Source: Apostichopus japonicus
Taxonomy: Eukaryota; Echinodermata; Holothuroidea; Aspidochirotida; Stichopodidae
DNA length: 64,000 bases
Assembly: GCF_037975245.1 (NCBI RefSeq)
Contig: NC_092579.1
Span: 6,633,001-6,697,000 of the forward strand
Direction of reading: 5' to 3'
Made by a program: the position numbers and the translations under genes. This document shows, in pieces, positions 13,001 to 23,752 of the stretch. The notes under the pieces are model-generated. The model was not told where the DNA came from. It ran no database searches and saw nothing but the letters and a program-made list of their open reading frames with translations. The stretch's first letter is position 1. Each line of letters starts with the position of its first letter.

Positions 13001-13269
13001 GATCTCTAATAAAGAAGTCCAAGTTGTAAGTCATATTTATGTTACAGATCTTATCTACTGAGGAATTGTTGGGAGTACAGTAAGAAAGATGCAAATTGCT
13101 GCTTTTCATGTAACTAGAATTTGTCCAGGTCAAGAACAGTCAAACCTAGTTTGTTATCCCTGTATGTATGACCAATGAAGTATATACTATCGTGTTTCCC
13201 TTATTTAGTTATGATAATTTTCCTTTTTCTTTGTCGCTGTTGTTCATGTTACTTTATTTTCATTTTCAG
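10041..13269. other. Intergenic stretch upstream of the LDAF1-like gene
   Basis: No supported coding region. ORFs up to about 100 codons are present on both strands but lack domain features or splice context. The promoter and any 5' UTR exon of the downstream gene should lie here; the pyrimidine-rich run ending in AG at 13268-13269 implies an upstream noncoding exon that I cannot locate. Confidence 0.5.
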
Positions 13270-13278
13270 TAAACAGCA

Positions 13279-16219
13279 ATGGAATCACAAGGAGGAAATT
13301 TTGAACTTCACAGGCAAGGAGACAATCGGTCACTTAAACAGGAGATATTAGAGCTAGTGATGGGAGCAGGAGAATATATTACGGAAACATTCAACTTGCA
13401 AGAATACACAGATAACGCCAAGAACTTTATTCGGACGAATCCCTTCATTTCCAGTTTCCTCGCCATCTCTTTAGCCACCTGCCTTATTCCAGTTCTGACC
13501 TTCCTCATCTTTGCATTCTCTACTCTGTTTGTTTCTCTGGTCATTCTTTTATTGATTGCAGGTGAGTTTTTAAGATTTAAAGGTCTGTTTACACAGTGCG
13601 AGTATGAGTGCGTGGTCCAACACAGCGCTCTCATTTGATCTGTTTTGTAAATGTGGATCAGTTCCAGGGATTTGAACCCCGCCATAGCCTAGGACCAGCA
13701 AGGTATCCGACCCCATACTCAGAGTCGAATCCAGCTCTGGATCGACTTTGTTTGTGGCAGCTATTTGAGATTTGCATCTTTATCATATAGACAAGTGATG
13801 TTGGTTGGGTTTGCTTCTCCTTTGAGATAAAAAATGTCAAGTTTTTGCTTTAAATACTGATATTAACAGAGAATAATATAGAGGTGTCAGTTAAAATTCA
13901 TATAAACCTTCACAGTGTGGTAAAGTATGTAGTATTAGAACGGCTTGAACTCATTTTTAAAGCTCGATGAGTTATTCAGTAGTGATTACCAGTGCTGTGG
14001 CCGAGTGGATAAAGGCGGTGGCATTTGAAGCAACGAGGCTTAGCAATGGGGAGGTTCGGGTTCGATTCCCGGCCAGGTCATAGTAAGGTGGGTTTTTTCA
14101 TCCAAGAGCAATCTACGGTCTTCCCATCGGAAATGACTTTCTAACATTGAAAAGATTCCAAATTTGAGTTAAAATGTTGAATTGCGGGTTTCTTCCATGT
14201 TTGTGGTCGCTTAAGCATCCTAAAAATAGCTGCTGATTATTATAATAATTTTAAGTATTAAAGTTGGCCTGACGTTTCGATCCTAGCAGGATCTTCTTCA
14301 AAGGCTAAATGACTTGTAACTTACTTTTACACATTCTCTTACACAGGCTCTCTAGTGGATCAGCAGTTTGCCAACAGTTTCATTTTATTCTGATTATTAT
14401 TATAATTATAACTCAAAGAGTGAACAGTATTTAACAAAATCTTGTGTTAAAGTTGCAAGTTTGCCTCACTCCAAGTAAACTCATATTCTCCCATTATTCT
14501 TGGATACCCCTCAATCCAGGGAGCAACAATTCCCTTCTCACTCTAGGGCGAAGATCTGTGTGGATATAGTGGTAGTAAGTTGAGTTGAGTCTTGTCTATG
14601 TGACATGCTCAGTGATTAACCTCCGCCACGTATCACGATCTTGTGCAAGGTTCATTGCTTCCTCGAAATTGTTAATGTTAACGTCCTTAAATTGCGACTT
14701 TATCCCGGGCCTTGCTACTGGTTAGCAGTATGTCTCATTGCTTCTCTTAAAGCAACCTTTGCTGGAGCGTCCTCTTGGAGTCTTGCTACATGACCGAAAA
14801 ATCTCAATCTTCTATGTGCGACTATGGATGACCAAGGTGTTTGGTTGGTCTCATGTAGAGCTCATTGTTTGATAACCAATTGTTGTTGGATATTGTTATT
14901 GTGTGGATATGGCCATCCTAATTCAAGAGTTTGTAACGTAAAATTGATATTTAGACCCTCGCAGTGTGAAAAAGTATGTAGTTATGAAGAGTAATTGTAT
15001 TTTAATGCTCCACAGGTTATTAAGTAGTGATTTAATCTCCAAGAACGAACAGCATATTGAAGAAAAATATAGTGTTGAAGCTGCCATTTGTGATTATTTA
15101 CTGCTTTCTCTCACTGACAAGTTATGTTACATTCACACATACTTGGATATGTCAGATCAGTCTAACTTTGAAATCTGTGTGGTCATAGCCATCCTAATTA
15201 GAGAGAACTTGATAAATTTCAATTAAAATTCATATCTCCTTCACATTGTGATTGATTATAATGTATTAATGGTTTACAGATAATGGAAAAAAAAATTAGT
15301 GGAAATTGTAATTTGTTAAAGTTCCATGGTTCCTATAGTAGTGAAGTAAAGTAGTGATTTAAACTTCAGGAGTGAACAGCATCATCAGATTTTTGTGTCA
15401 AAGCCACAATTCTTGGTAGGTTGTCTGGTTATTCTGTCTCACTCTTAGCAGTGATGTAATATTCACACATTTTATATAGCCATCCCGAATGATGAATTGC
15501 AAGAAGAAAACAGCAGAAGTTTGGGCGCCAAACACCTTGTATAACAATTTAGGCTTTCACTCGAATTGGCTTATTATGATTCCTGTTTTTGTTTCTGCTG
15601 CCATTCAGGAGGACTATTGTTAAACAGTATAGTTAAGTATCACATTTCATTGTCACTTTGATTCCGTGACGCGGAAGAAGTCCATGAACTCACCGACGAT
15701 GATTTGGTCAATGTGCACACTAACAGTCCCCTTTAAATACAGTTGTACACACAATGCTTCATTGTATTGATACAGTATTACCCAACTGTTTTACAGTCAA
15801 AAAGGTCAGAAGTTGTTTGCACTGAGGCAGTCAAGGAGTTCACTTGCAGTTTCATATAATTTGAGAATGACTCCTCACAAATTCACTCTCTTTCTCTCTT
15901 CTATTTTTATCTAATTTCATTTTCAACATTTTAAGTAATTTCCTCTTTCTATTTTGTATGTTTCCCTTCGACAGGTTCAATCATATCCTTCGCTGGACTT
16001 GTGCTTCTCTTTGTGCTAGGGGGATGTCTGACATTTTCGTTCGGTACGTCGGTCGCCATGGCTTTGACCTTCAGAGTAGTCTCCGCTTTGTTGAATATGT
16101 TTCAGCGAGGTCAGTCTAGCAAATTATCTAGCCAACCAACCCCTGGGATTCTGGTCTCAAATTTGTCTTCAAAATCAGACAGTGGCAGACAGGAATCGGA
16201 TGAATCCAAAGAAAAGTGA
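13279..16219 (+). CDS. LDAF1: Lipid droplet assembly factor 1 (promethin/TMEM159)-like protein
   Basis: Two coding exons: 13279-13561 and 15975-16219, phase 1, giving 175 aa (human LDAF1 is 161 aa). The donor is G|GTGAGT and the acceptor CGACAG|G. A short amphipathic N-terminus (about 1-50) is followed by the NPF-containing entry into a long hydrophobic block (about 55-138) with Pro71 near its middle. This fits the paired membrane hairpins of promethin. A hydrophilic Ser-rich C-terminus (about 139-175) follows. In the family, LDAF1 binds seipin in the ER and marks sites of lipid-droplet formation. Assignment rests on topology, length and local resemblance, since the family is poorly conserved. 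The start is the first ATG after the acceptor at 13269. Retaining the intron would give a 119-aa protein cut off in the first hydrophobic half. Confidence 0.82.
13991..14230 (+). mobile_element. tRNA-derived SINE
   Basis: The head has a Pol III box A (TGGCCGAGTGG, 13998-14008) and a perfect box B (GGTTCGATTCC, 14059-14069), spaced as in a class II (Ser/Leu-type) tRNA. The acceptor-stem halves do not pair, so it is not a working tRNA. A tRNA-unrelated body follows to about 14230, then an (ATT)-rich tail. Confidence 0.8.
14264..14386 (-). mobile_element. Fold-back/MITE-like element, copy A
   Basis: The reverse complement reads from a gttggcaaactgctgatcca end through an agcctgtgtaagagaatgtg segment to a cctgctaggatcg core and a gtcaggccaac end. 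The same modules occur at 16855-17120, 40998-41172 and 48096-48190. Direct copies of ctgattattat flank it (14233-14243 and 14390-14400), a possible target duplication. Confidence 0.65.
14568..14899 (-). mobile_element. 5'-truncated non-LTR retrotransposon fragment with target-site duplication
   Basis: The minus strand from 14813 to 14596 translates to a typical C-terminal end of a reverse-transcriptase ORF (RRLRFFGHVARLQEDAPAK..., later ...AQDRDTWRRLITEHVT then stop). It has an in-frame stop and a frameshift, so it is dead. An 11-bp direct repeat TGTGTGGATAT flanks it (14557-14567 and 14900-14910), which is a convincing target-site duplication. The short repeated ACTCA tail resembles RTE-type LINEs, but the clade is a guess. 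Confidence 0.75.
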
Positions 16220-16786
16220 AGATTATTATTATTTTATTTTTTTTGCAAGGTTTGCAGTGCTATCAGTGGCAGGGCTCGAAATCAACCAACTTCAGCGAGG
16301 TTAGATTGTCAGTTTTAGGTTCCCTTGAAAGAGCATTGCTAATCATATGGACATTCATAAAGTACAGTATCTGTAGGCTGTGGGCTTTCAAGTCACAGTC
16401 AAGTATCCCTTCACAGGAAGAATTTGCAACGTTGAGCGCAATATATAAGATTTATACTAAATCTGTCTTTACTTTCGGAGTGTTTCTCGATAGCTTTTAA
16501 AGTCTCTTCAGAACATGATTAAGTAAACTACATATGAAGAGCACTTTGCTCTTTTACAACCCCCTAATAGACGTTTCTATATGTAACATGATTAAAAGGC
16601 ATCGTCTAATGTGTTAGATACAGTGAAAGTTATACAGTACTCTGTCATTAATTAACTTTTATGAGGTGGAAAGACCTAGGTACACCTACTTGTTTAATTA
16701 ATTGATCATACAAAAGTCAAGTGTGCTATAGGGAAGTAATTATCTCACTTTTGCTGTGGTTATTCTACAGTAAACTTTGCTGTATA

Positions 16787-16792
16787 AATAAA
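16787..16792 (+). terminator. Candidate polyadenylation signal of LDAF1
   Basis: AATAAA about 570 nt after the stop codon; a second AATAAA-like run is near 16832. Confidence 0.4.
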
Positions 16793-16854
16793 CCGATTAT
16801 TGTTAAGTTTACGTTTAGTTGCTATCATAAGAAATAAAAATAAAACAAAACTGT

Positions 16855-17120
16855 TAGCAAAGTGCTTATCCAGAGCCTGTCTGAGAGAATGTTAAAAGCC
16901 TGACGTTTTGATCCTAGCAGGAATTTCTTCAGAGGCTGAATAACAAGTAACAGTAACAGAAGGGACAAATACATGCACAGAATGCAGACAGGCCCTGCTC
17001 ATTAACCTGTCTGTATTCTGTGCGTGCATTAGTCCCTTCTGTTCCTGTTACTTGTCATTCAGCCTCTGAAAAGATCCTGCTTGGATCAAGGATCAAAATG
17101 TTAGGCCCTCTTACTTTTAC
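16855..17120. mobile_element. Fold-back element, copy B (long palindrome)
   Basis: The arms at about 16897-16990 and 16996-17107 are imperfect reverse complements. Both contain the caggatc...ttcagaggctgaat core, the caagtaacag module and a cagaatgcagacagg-like module. The left shoulder (ttagcaaagtgcttatccagagcctgtctgagagaatg) matches the end sequence of copies A and C. No ORF. Confidence 0.8.
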
Positions 17121-20100
17121 ACATTTAGTTGCTATCATGTTAGAATTATGTGGATTGGTATGGAAGAAGGGCACCTTCATTATAAATAATCTAAGGGGAA
17201 AGCAGACAAGCAGTGAGTCTGTATTCAGATGTACGTACAGTATAGTAGCTTTTTTCTTTTTGTACAAAGGAACAATAGAAGTACAAAAGAACAATACAAA
17301 AGAACAATAGAGGAGGCAAAATTTCACAGCCTTCGAAACTCTTGTACAACATCTGAACACGAAAGTATTCTCTGCCTGCCAAAGTGGCCATAATTGATAG
17401 CACATAAGTTTAACCAAGTGTATCTATAATTTGTATGTCATCTAGTCATAGCAGCTGATATTTCCACTAACTGATGGAGGTAGTTTAGTTACTAGGACTG
17501 GGAAGGGTAGGCTAGAATAATTAATTTTCTTACTTCTTTTCCCTAAAAAAATATATATATATATATATTTGTTTGGGGGGGAGGAATGGGAAAAGTCTTC
17601 TGCTTTATTAATAATAATCAACTGGGATATGTTTTCAAACATAAGAGGGCAATTTTGCCACAAGTCAGAAACTTCTGTACAGTGGGAAATTCCTAATCCC
17701 TGTTCTTGAAAACTAAGTGGTAAAATAATTTATCATGATAACCCCCCCAAAAAAAGTATCATGATGCCCCCCCCCCAATAAAAAGTGGAAAAAAAAATTA
17801 ATGTGCTTCAGTCTCAGGAGATGTAATACAGTACTAAAATAACTCTTTGCTATAAAGCACATTATTTTCAATAACAGATTTTGTTTTTAACTGCCAGCCT
17901 GGAAACATCAGAATATTCAGCAGGAAAGAGCTGTTAGATGACTTGTGGGGAGTATTCTTCGTAAAGTTCTTTTTGGAAGTTAAAATATGCTTTTAATAGG
18001 TTTAGATTTTTTTTCCAGGGTTAAAGTAAACCATTGCATGTGCTAAGGACACAGTTTAATGTTGAAAGTAATCTACCATTTTGTGTGACACAGACCCACC
18101 CACCTTTAGTTCAAACTTGTTTTTTATCAGTTTTTATAAATTTTGGAAATTTTGTTATTGAATTTTTCCTGCTATTTTCACAATGTTTATTTTATTCAAC
18201 TGTTGTATTACATTTCATCCCATCAGTTTTAACAAACTCTAAACAAATACTTTAAAATAAGTCACTTTATAATTGTACATTTGTGTATTAAAAATGAAAA
18301 TGTAACATAATGTTGAGAAAGGTAGTGATATCTTCATTTTGTTTGAGTTATTCTTTATATTGTAAGTATAAATAAGAAGATATGTTTTATTGCCATACCA
18401 TTCAAATTGAAAGAAAAAATAAATGAAAATATAACAGCAATTTTTTGAACTTAGCAGGTCCAATCTCTTGCAATTTTAGTTTCTATGAAATTTTGAGATT
18501 CATTTTTTTGAAAGTTGACATAGCAATCTTTGTAATATCCTCTCTATGCCACTGTTATATATAGCATACTGTAGTTTGCTTGGTTTGGCTGGAGTTTCTC
18601 CTTCATGGCTGAATCAAGTATTTCCTGCAAAATAAAAATATGCATGGTTTCGCTTTTCCCCTATTAGCGTACTGTGTTACACATAACATGTATGTAGCTG
18701 CACTGATAGACATTGTACTTACTGTGTTCGTTAGTTTAATTGTAACGGCTTTTTCAAATAGCAATATCAACCTTAATGGAAACGGCTTAAATTGCTACAC
18801 TGAAACTAAGAATCATCAATTTTGTGGTATTGAGGCATTGTTGAATTATTTCACCCATTTAGGTGAATTATACAGTAAAATTATAAAGCAAAGGTTAGGG
18901 AAATGTTTCCTTGCTTCCAGCAGTTTGACTCCCGACTTTAAGAACTTATAATTCTGTCTGTTTATGGTGGAATTTGGTCAAGCCATCGATGAAACCACAT
19001 AACTGAAGGATAGAACTAAACCACTAAGCAAAATCAGCAAGATTGTTCTTACAGCTATCTTTTAAAGGAGCTTTAATGCCCTTACTATTGCAAATTCACC
19101 GTATATCATGACACATAGAACATATGGAAATCACGTGGTGAGTAGCAAGGGATTATGAAGCAGAACAAACAACTATGTAACACTGATAAATAAGACACAC
19201 AAAAAAATAACCCAAACATAAGTATTAGTTTGTTTTACTGTTTTTTAATATTGTAACTGTTTTTAACTTTCTTTCTCATCATATAATCAAAATGATTCAT
19301 CAGATATTCTTAGTAAAAAAGTAAAAACAAAAAACTTTAATTGGAAAAGGTTTGTATAAAGACACAGACCTTTGAACCAAAGAGATATTTCAAGGAAGAA
19401 AATATTTAGAGTTTAAAAAGAAAGAAAGAAAAAAGTAATAATTTATATTTGAAAGTAAAATAATTAGTTTATGATATTTGATTAATTAAGGGTGGATGTT
19501 CGAAAGTTGATATAAACTTACAAACAACTGAGTATATCACATTTAAAGGGGTGGTCTTTGTGACAAATAACAATTTGTGTAAACCCTACCTCCAAACCCA
19601 CTGAGTAGATTGCTTTGAGTCTTGTCTTTAAGATTTGAACCCTACATAGGTTTTCCCTCTTTGCAGATAAACCCTGCGTCAATACACAATTAAATACTCT
19701 AGAAGATCTGTGATGTCACAGTGGCAAATCTTCTGCAATAGTTAATTGCTTTTCTTACATATGTGATACATCTGGAAGGTTTATTAAACCATTCCATAAA
19801 TTCTCAAGCACAAAACCAGCAATCAGTTTGTGATTATCTCTAATACATAACTGTTTAATAATGGAATAATAATGTATAACTTACACCTGTCATTTTTCAC
19901 TCACTTAAATTGATGCCAGGTGCATAATATAGAGTGAATTTAACATTTTCTGCATTGGTTAAAATTTTAATAACTCCCTGAATTTGATGACACCAATTTG
20001 TAAACATATAGTCTTCCTGGCTATATAATCAAGTCCAGGTAACCAATCCTGTATAAATATTACATAAAATAATAGTCAGAACTGACGCAAGGTTACAACC

Positions 20101-23100
20101 CACTGCAAAATATATGTTTACCAATTTCACATCATATAAGATAATTCACCATATTTGCCTAATTTTCTGAAATATTACAAGGCTATGTTGTATAAGAGAC
20201 TACTTGTGCAAGAAAAAGAACTTAATATGTTGAAGCTTTGAAACCAAGGTCATCAGAATTACAAGTGCTACACCAACTGAGGGAATCCAATTGAAAGGGG
20301 CTACAGCAATGGTGACAGCCTAACACATTGTCCAGTACACACTTAGGACATGTAGGACAATGTAGATATAAACAAATAGTTAAGTGGGACAAATGTGGGA
20401 AGATACAATGACAAGGTAGGACAAAAGTAAGCCTGAAACAGACATAACAACATTATTCATGCTCTAACTGGATTTAAACAAATGTGTGAAATCCAAAATG
20501 TGAATATTAATGAGGATTCACAGATGTGCTAAAAACCTACGATTGGTAACAAGTAATAACTGGGGTGAGAGGCTACAATTAATCTCCACACATTGAAGCA
20601 AAATTTCACACAAATTGATTAACTGTGTGAAACTTATATACTGGGGATAAACAAACTGAAACCTTGACTAGCAAAGCTTAATAAACCAGCATCCAACCTA
20701 AACAAGGTACAGCATAACAGGAAGCAATGTTAAAGAATGAAAGTAGAATTGTTTGCTTTCCTCCTTGTAATAAACTAGTTAAGTCATCACCTGTGACCTC
20801 AAGGGAATATTCAGACAGAGGTTTGTGTTGTTATGCTTTCATTTTTAATTTCAAGAGTGTTATTCTCCATGTTTGATAATCATTAAACAACTTGCATTAA
20901 ACCACTCTCAGCGGCATTAAACCACTCATAGTTACTACAAAAATTGTCCTGTGCATTGGTCGTCTTTGAGATGAACAACGTTCATGGAACAAATTCCATT
21001 CAAAAGTACGAAAAACGTACAAAGAATTATATGAAAGTATAATATTGTAACATTCTCTATGGGATATTATAGAGTAACCATATTACAGGATAGGCAGTCT
21101 TCATTATAAAATTGAAATATATATACAAGGCATTTTCTCTCCATGGAGACCTAATGATACATTCTCTTCCATCGTTCCATACTTTGCTTTCAAAAACGTT
21201 GCAAAGTACACTGGAAGTTGCAATAAAAGTTTAACTTGACGTCCTCTCATGCTCAATATTCTCGTGTATAATAAGAGCAACTACACTGAAGAAATGTCAC
21301 TTACAAAGGGCTGTAAGAAAGACTTTGAGCAAATCTACAAAATTCCACCAAAAATTATGTTAATTTCGTATAGAAAATGGAATGTCTCATGATCTTTTGG
21401 AATGGTCAGAAAAGGTGACAATACAACAAACAATGGAAAAAAAAAAAAAAAATTCCAATTTCTCCAAAAATATTGAATCTTGTAATTGCCTTTGGCGATT
21501 GGTTTCAGATTCTGTTTTAGTGTATTGACAAATTATCGGTGGGAAATTGGTATACTGAGATGAACTGACCAAACTTGGGTTTTAAATGTTATGAAATATA
21601 TTTTGGTATACAATAAATGCTCCTAACAAGCTCAAAATATGTACTGATAAATTCAAAAACAATGGAACAAATTGACATTTTCAAAACTGTTGCTCTAACA
21701 CAAAAGTAAGAGCTAAACAGGTTACAAGTTACTACGGTAAAAAAAGACTTGTAGTTTAACAAATATTCCTGAGAGGGAGACTTGTGCAAATTCAATTATA
21801 ATAACACATTCTTCCTCCAATTGCTCATTAATCGAACAATAATTTCCTTCAAACATAATTAATGTTTAAATTAATTACCAGGGTGCCTTATTTGCATCAA
21901 ACAAACTATTAATTCATTTAATGGTAATATAAAAACAACATACCTTGAAATTTCAAACTATAATTTCCAAAAACAAACCATGTGATATATTTTTGACTAT
22001 CCAACTTTAAAGGCTTGAATTAGATTATTAGTTAGACTATATGGCAACCTTTTTCAACCATGGAGATTTCACATCACCAACAGATACATCTGTTTTTGAT
22101 AACTTTAGCAAGAGTGGATAAACAGAATGAAAAAGCTGGGTAAAAGGAAATATTAACCTGCAGCTATTCTTCTCAGAGGCATACTTCCAAATGCAAAGTT
22201 TAATTCATCATGTCTTGTACTGCAAAATGATATGCAGAGGGACCAAGATTTGTTCACAGTTTCAAATCTCTTTAGCAAGTCTTGCCAACAGAAAGTATGT
22301 GTAACCATACTATTAGAAACTTCCAAAGCATTACACTGTAATAACAAATTGTAAATACTAAACAATTCCCTACAATTATGATTCTCATTTAGATTGTGCA
22401 TATCTGACTGTACATCAGAGTATTGCCCCTCCCCTTCCCTAATACACCCCTCCCTCAATAGTAAGTGCAATTGGATATAATTTCCAAAATTACCGTAACT
22501 TGCATGCTTTAAAAAGTTTGAGCTTCGAAATAACATGCACAGATACACTTTCGTGTATGTCACAACTGCATACACAGACGACACATTGATCCTTTATTAC
22601 AGGTAACAGCTTTTCATCATGTAATCACCATGGTTACTGTTGTCATAATCACTTCACTTCTCATGAATATTCTATTAGATAGACAAAATACACTAAATAT
22701 GCATTAGAATGATTCTTTTTTGTTTTGCATAGTTTGTCTGAGACCCTTCAAAAAGATAAGAAAGAAAAAGGGGAAAAAAAAAGAAGATAGATTTGAACTA
22801 AAAATTTGGTAAGGCACTATTATATGGAAGAAGAATAGAGATAATTATCATAAAGATATAGTAAAATAAAAATGTGTGCATAAAAAGAAAGAAAATAGTA
22901 GTAACTATGTAAACTAACTATACAAAAATGGAACCTTGTCATAAACCAAGAGGTTGACTTTGTAGGTTAAGATGTGTGCTATCAACTATCTTACAGGAAA
23001 GGTACCACCTGTATAAAAGAAACATGGTAGTAGATATTCGAACATACAATTTTCTGATGAAAAATATCGCTGTAACAGCAGACATGGAAGACAGAGAAAA

Positions 23101-23339
23101 AAACATCAATTCTTGGGGGCAAGATGGTGGAAACAGGTCAAGCCACATAGACTGTGTTCTTCTGTCACTGAACAGTCTTCTGTCTCCATTGGTTGCTAGA
23201 TTTTCCAAATTTTGGTTTTTCTAGGATTCAGGTAAAACCAAATGTGAAAGGTGTCATCGACCAAGTTCGAATCAGGTAGCATTCACACTTGAAGATAAAG
23301 TCAATGCCAAGTGGGCTACAATATGATGTAATATATTTG

Positions 23340-23345
23340 TTTATT
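23340..23345 (-). terminator. Candidate polyadenylation signal of CCNF
   Basis: AATAAA on the minus strand about 410 nt beyond the CCNF stop codon. Confidence 0.35.
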
Positions 23346-23752
23346 AAAGTAACAATGTAATATTTCCACCATTGCTGCTGATTGAAGGCAGTGACTGAGT
23401 TTTACCATTTTTATCCAAAATAATAAAAATGCTGTCAGCAAGAAGGAGACTGGGGCTAGGGTTACTAAATATATAGATCTATTAGGTTAACTTTCCTTGA
23501 TTAGCTAGAAACTGTTTAATCCTGAGCTGCTAATCAAAGAAATACATGGTAACATGTAACCTCACACACTTTTTTTTGTCCCCACTACTAACTGTTCTCA
23601 ACATCAGCATATTTCTGAAAATAAAAACTGAGGAAGAGATCACAGGCAAACCAAAAATACTGTCTCAAGAAAAAAATACTACTCTCTATTAATGCTGCAA
23701 CATATGAAAAAAGAAGAAAAAAAAGCACCATTGTAGCTATGAAGTACCGATG

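Larger units (their letters stand above)
13905..15500 (+). repeat. Degenerate ~285-bp tandem repeat in the LDAF1 intron, split by insertions
   Basis: Three diverged copies start with a cagtgtg...aagtatgtag-like segment at about 13912, 14960 and 15242. Each continues through an agtagtgatt stretch, a gaacagcat-like segment and a gccatcc segment. Copy 1 is interrupted by SINE and fold-back sequence (about 13990-14400) and by a LINE fragment (14568-14899). Copies 2 and 3 are uninterrupted. Confidence 0.65.
16220..23752. other. Intergenic region between LDAF1 and CCNF
   Basis: It contains the LDAF1 3' UTR, fold-back copy B, an (AT)n run (about 17549-17569), several poly-C/poly-A tracts and, at the right, the probable 3' UTR of CCNF. 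No ORF here shows domain content, repeated homology or coherent splice sites. Much of 17800-22900 is plain AT-rich sequence in which I see nothing further. Confidence 0.55.

Noticed and set aside
13991-14085. Functional class II tRNA gene
   Set aside because: Boxes A and B are good, but the 5' and 3' acceptor-stem halves do not pair and a SINE body follows.
22153-22584. 143-codon minus-strand ORF in the LDAF1-CCNF interval
   Set aside because: No recognisable motif, and no splice sites linking it to CCNF.
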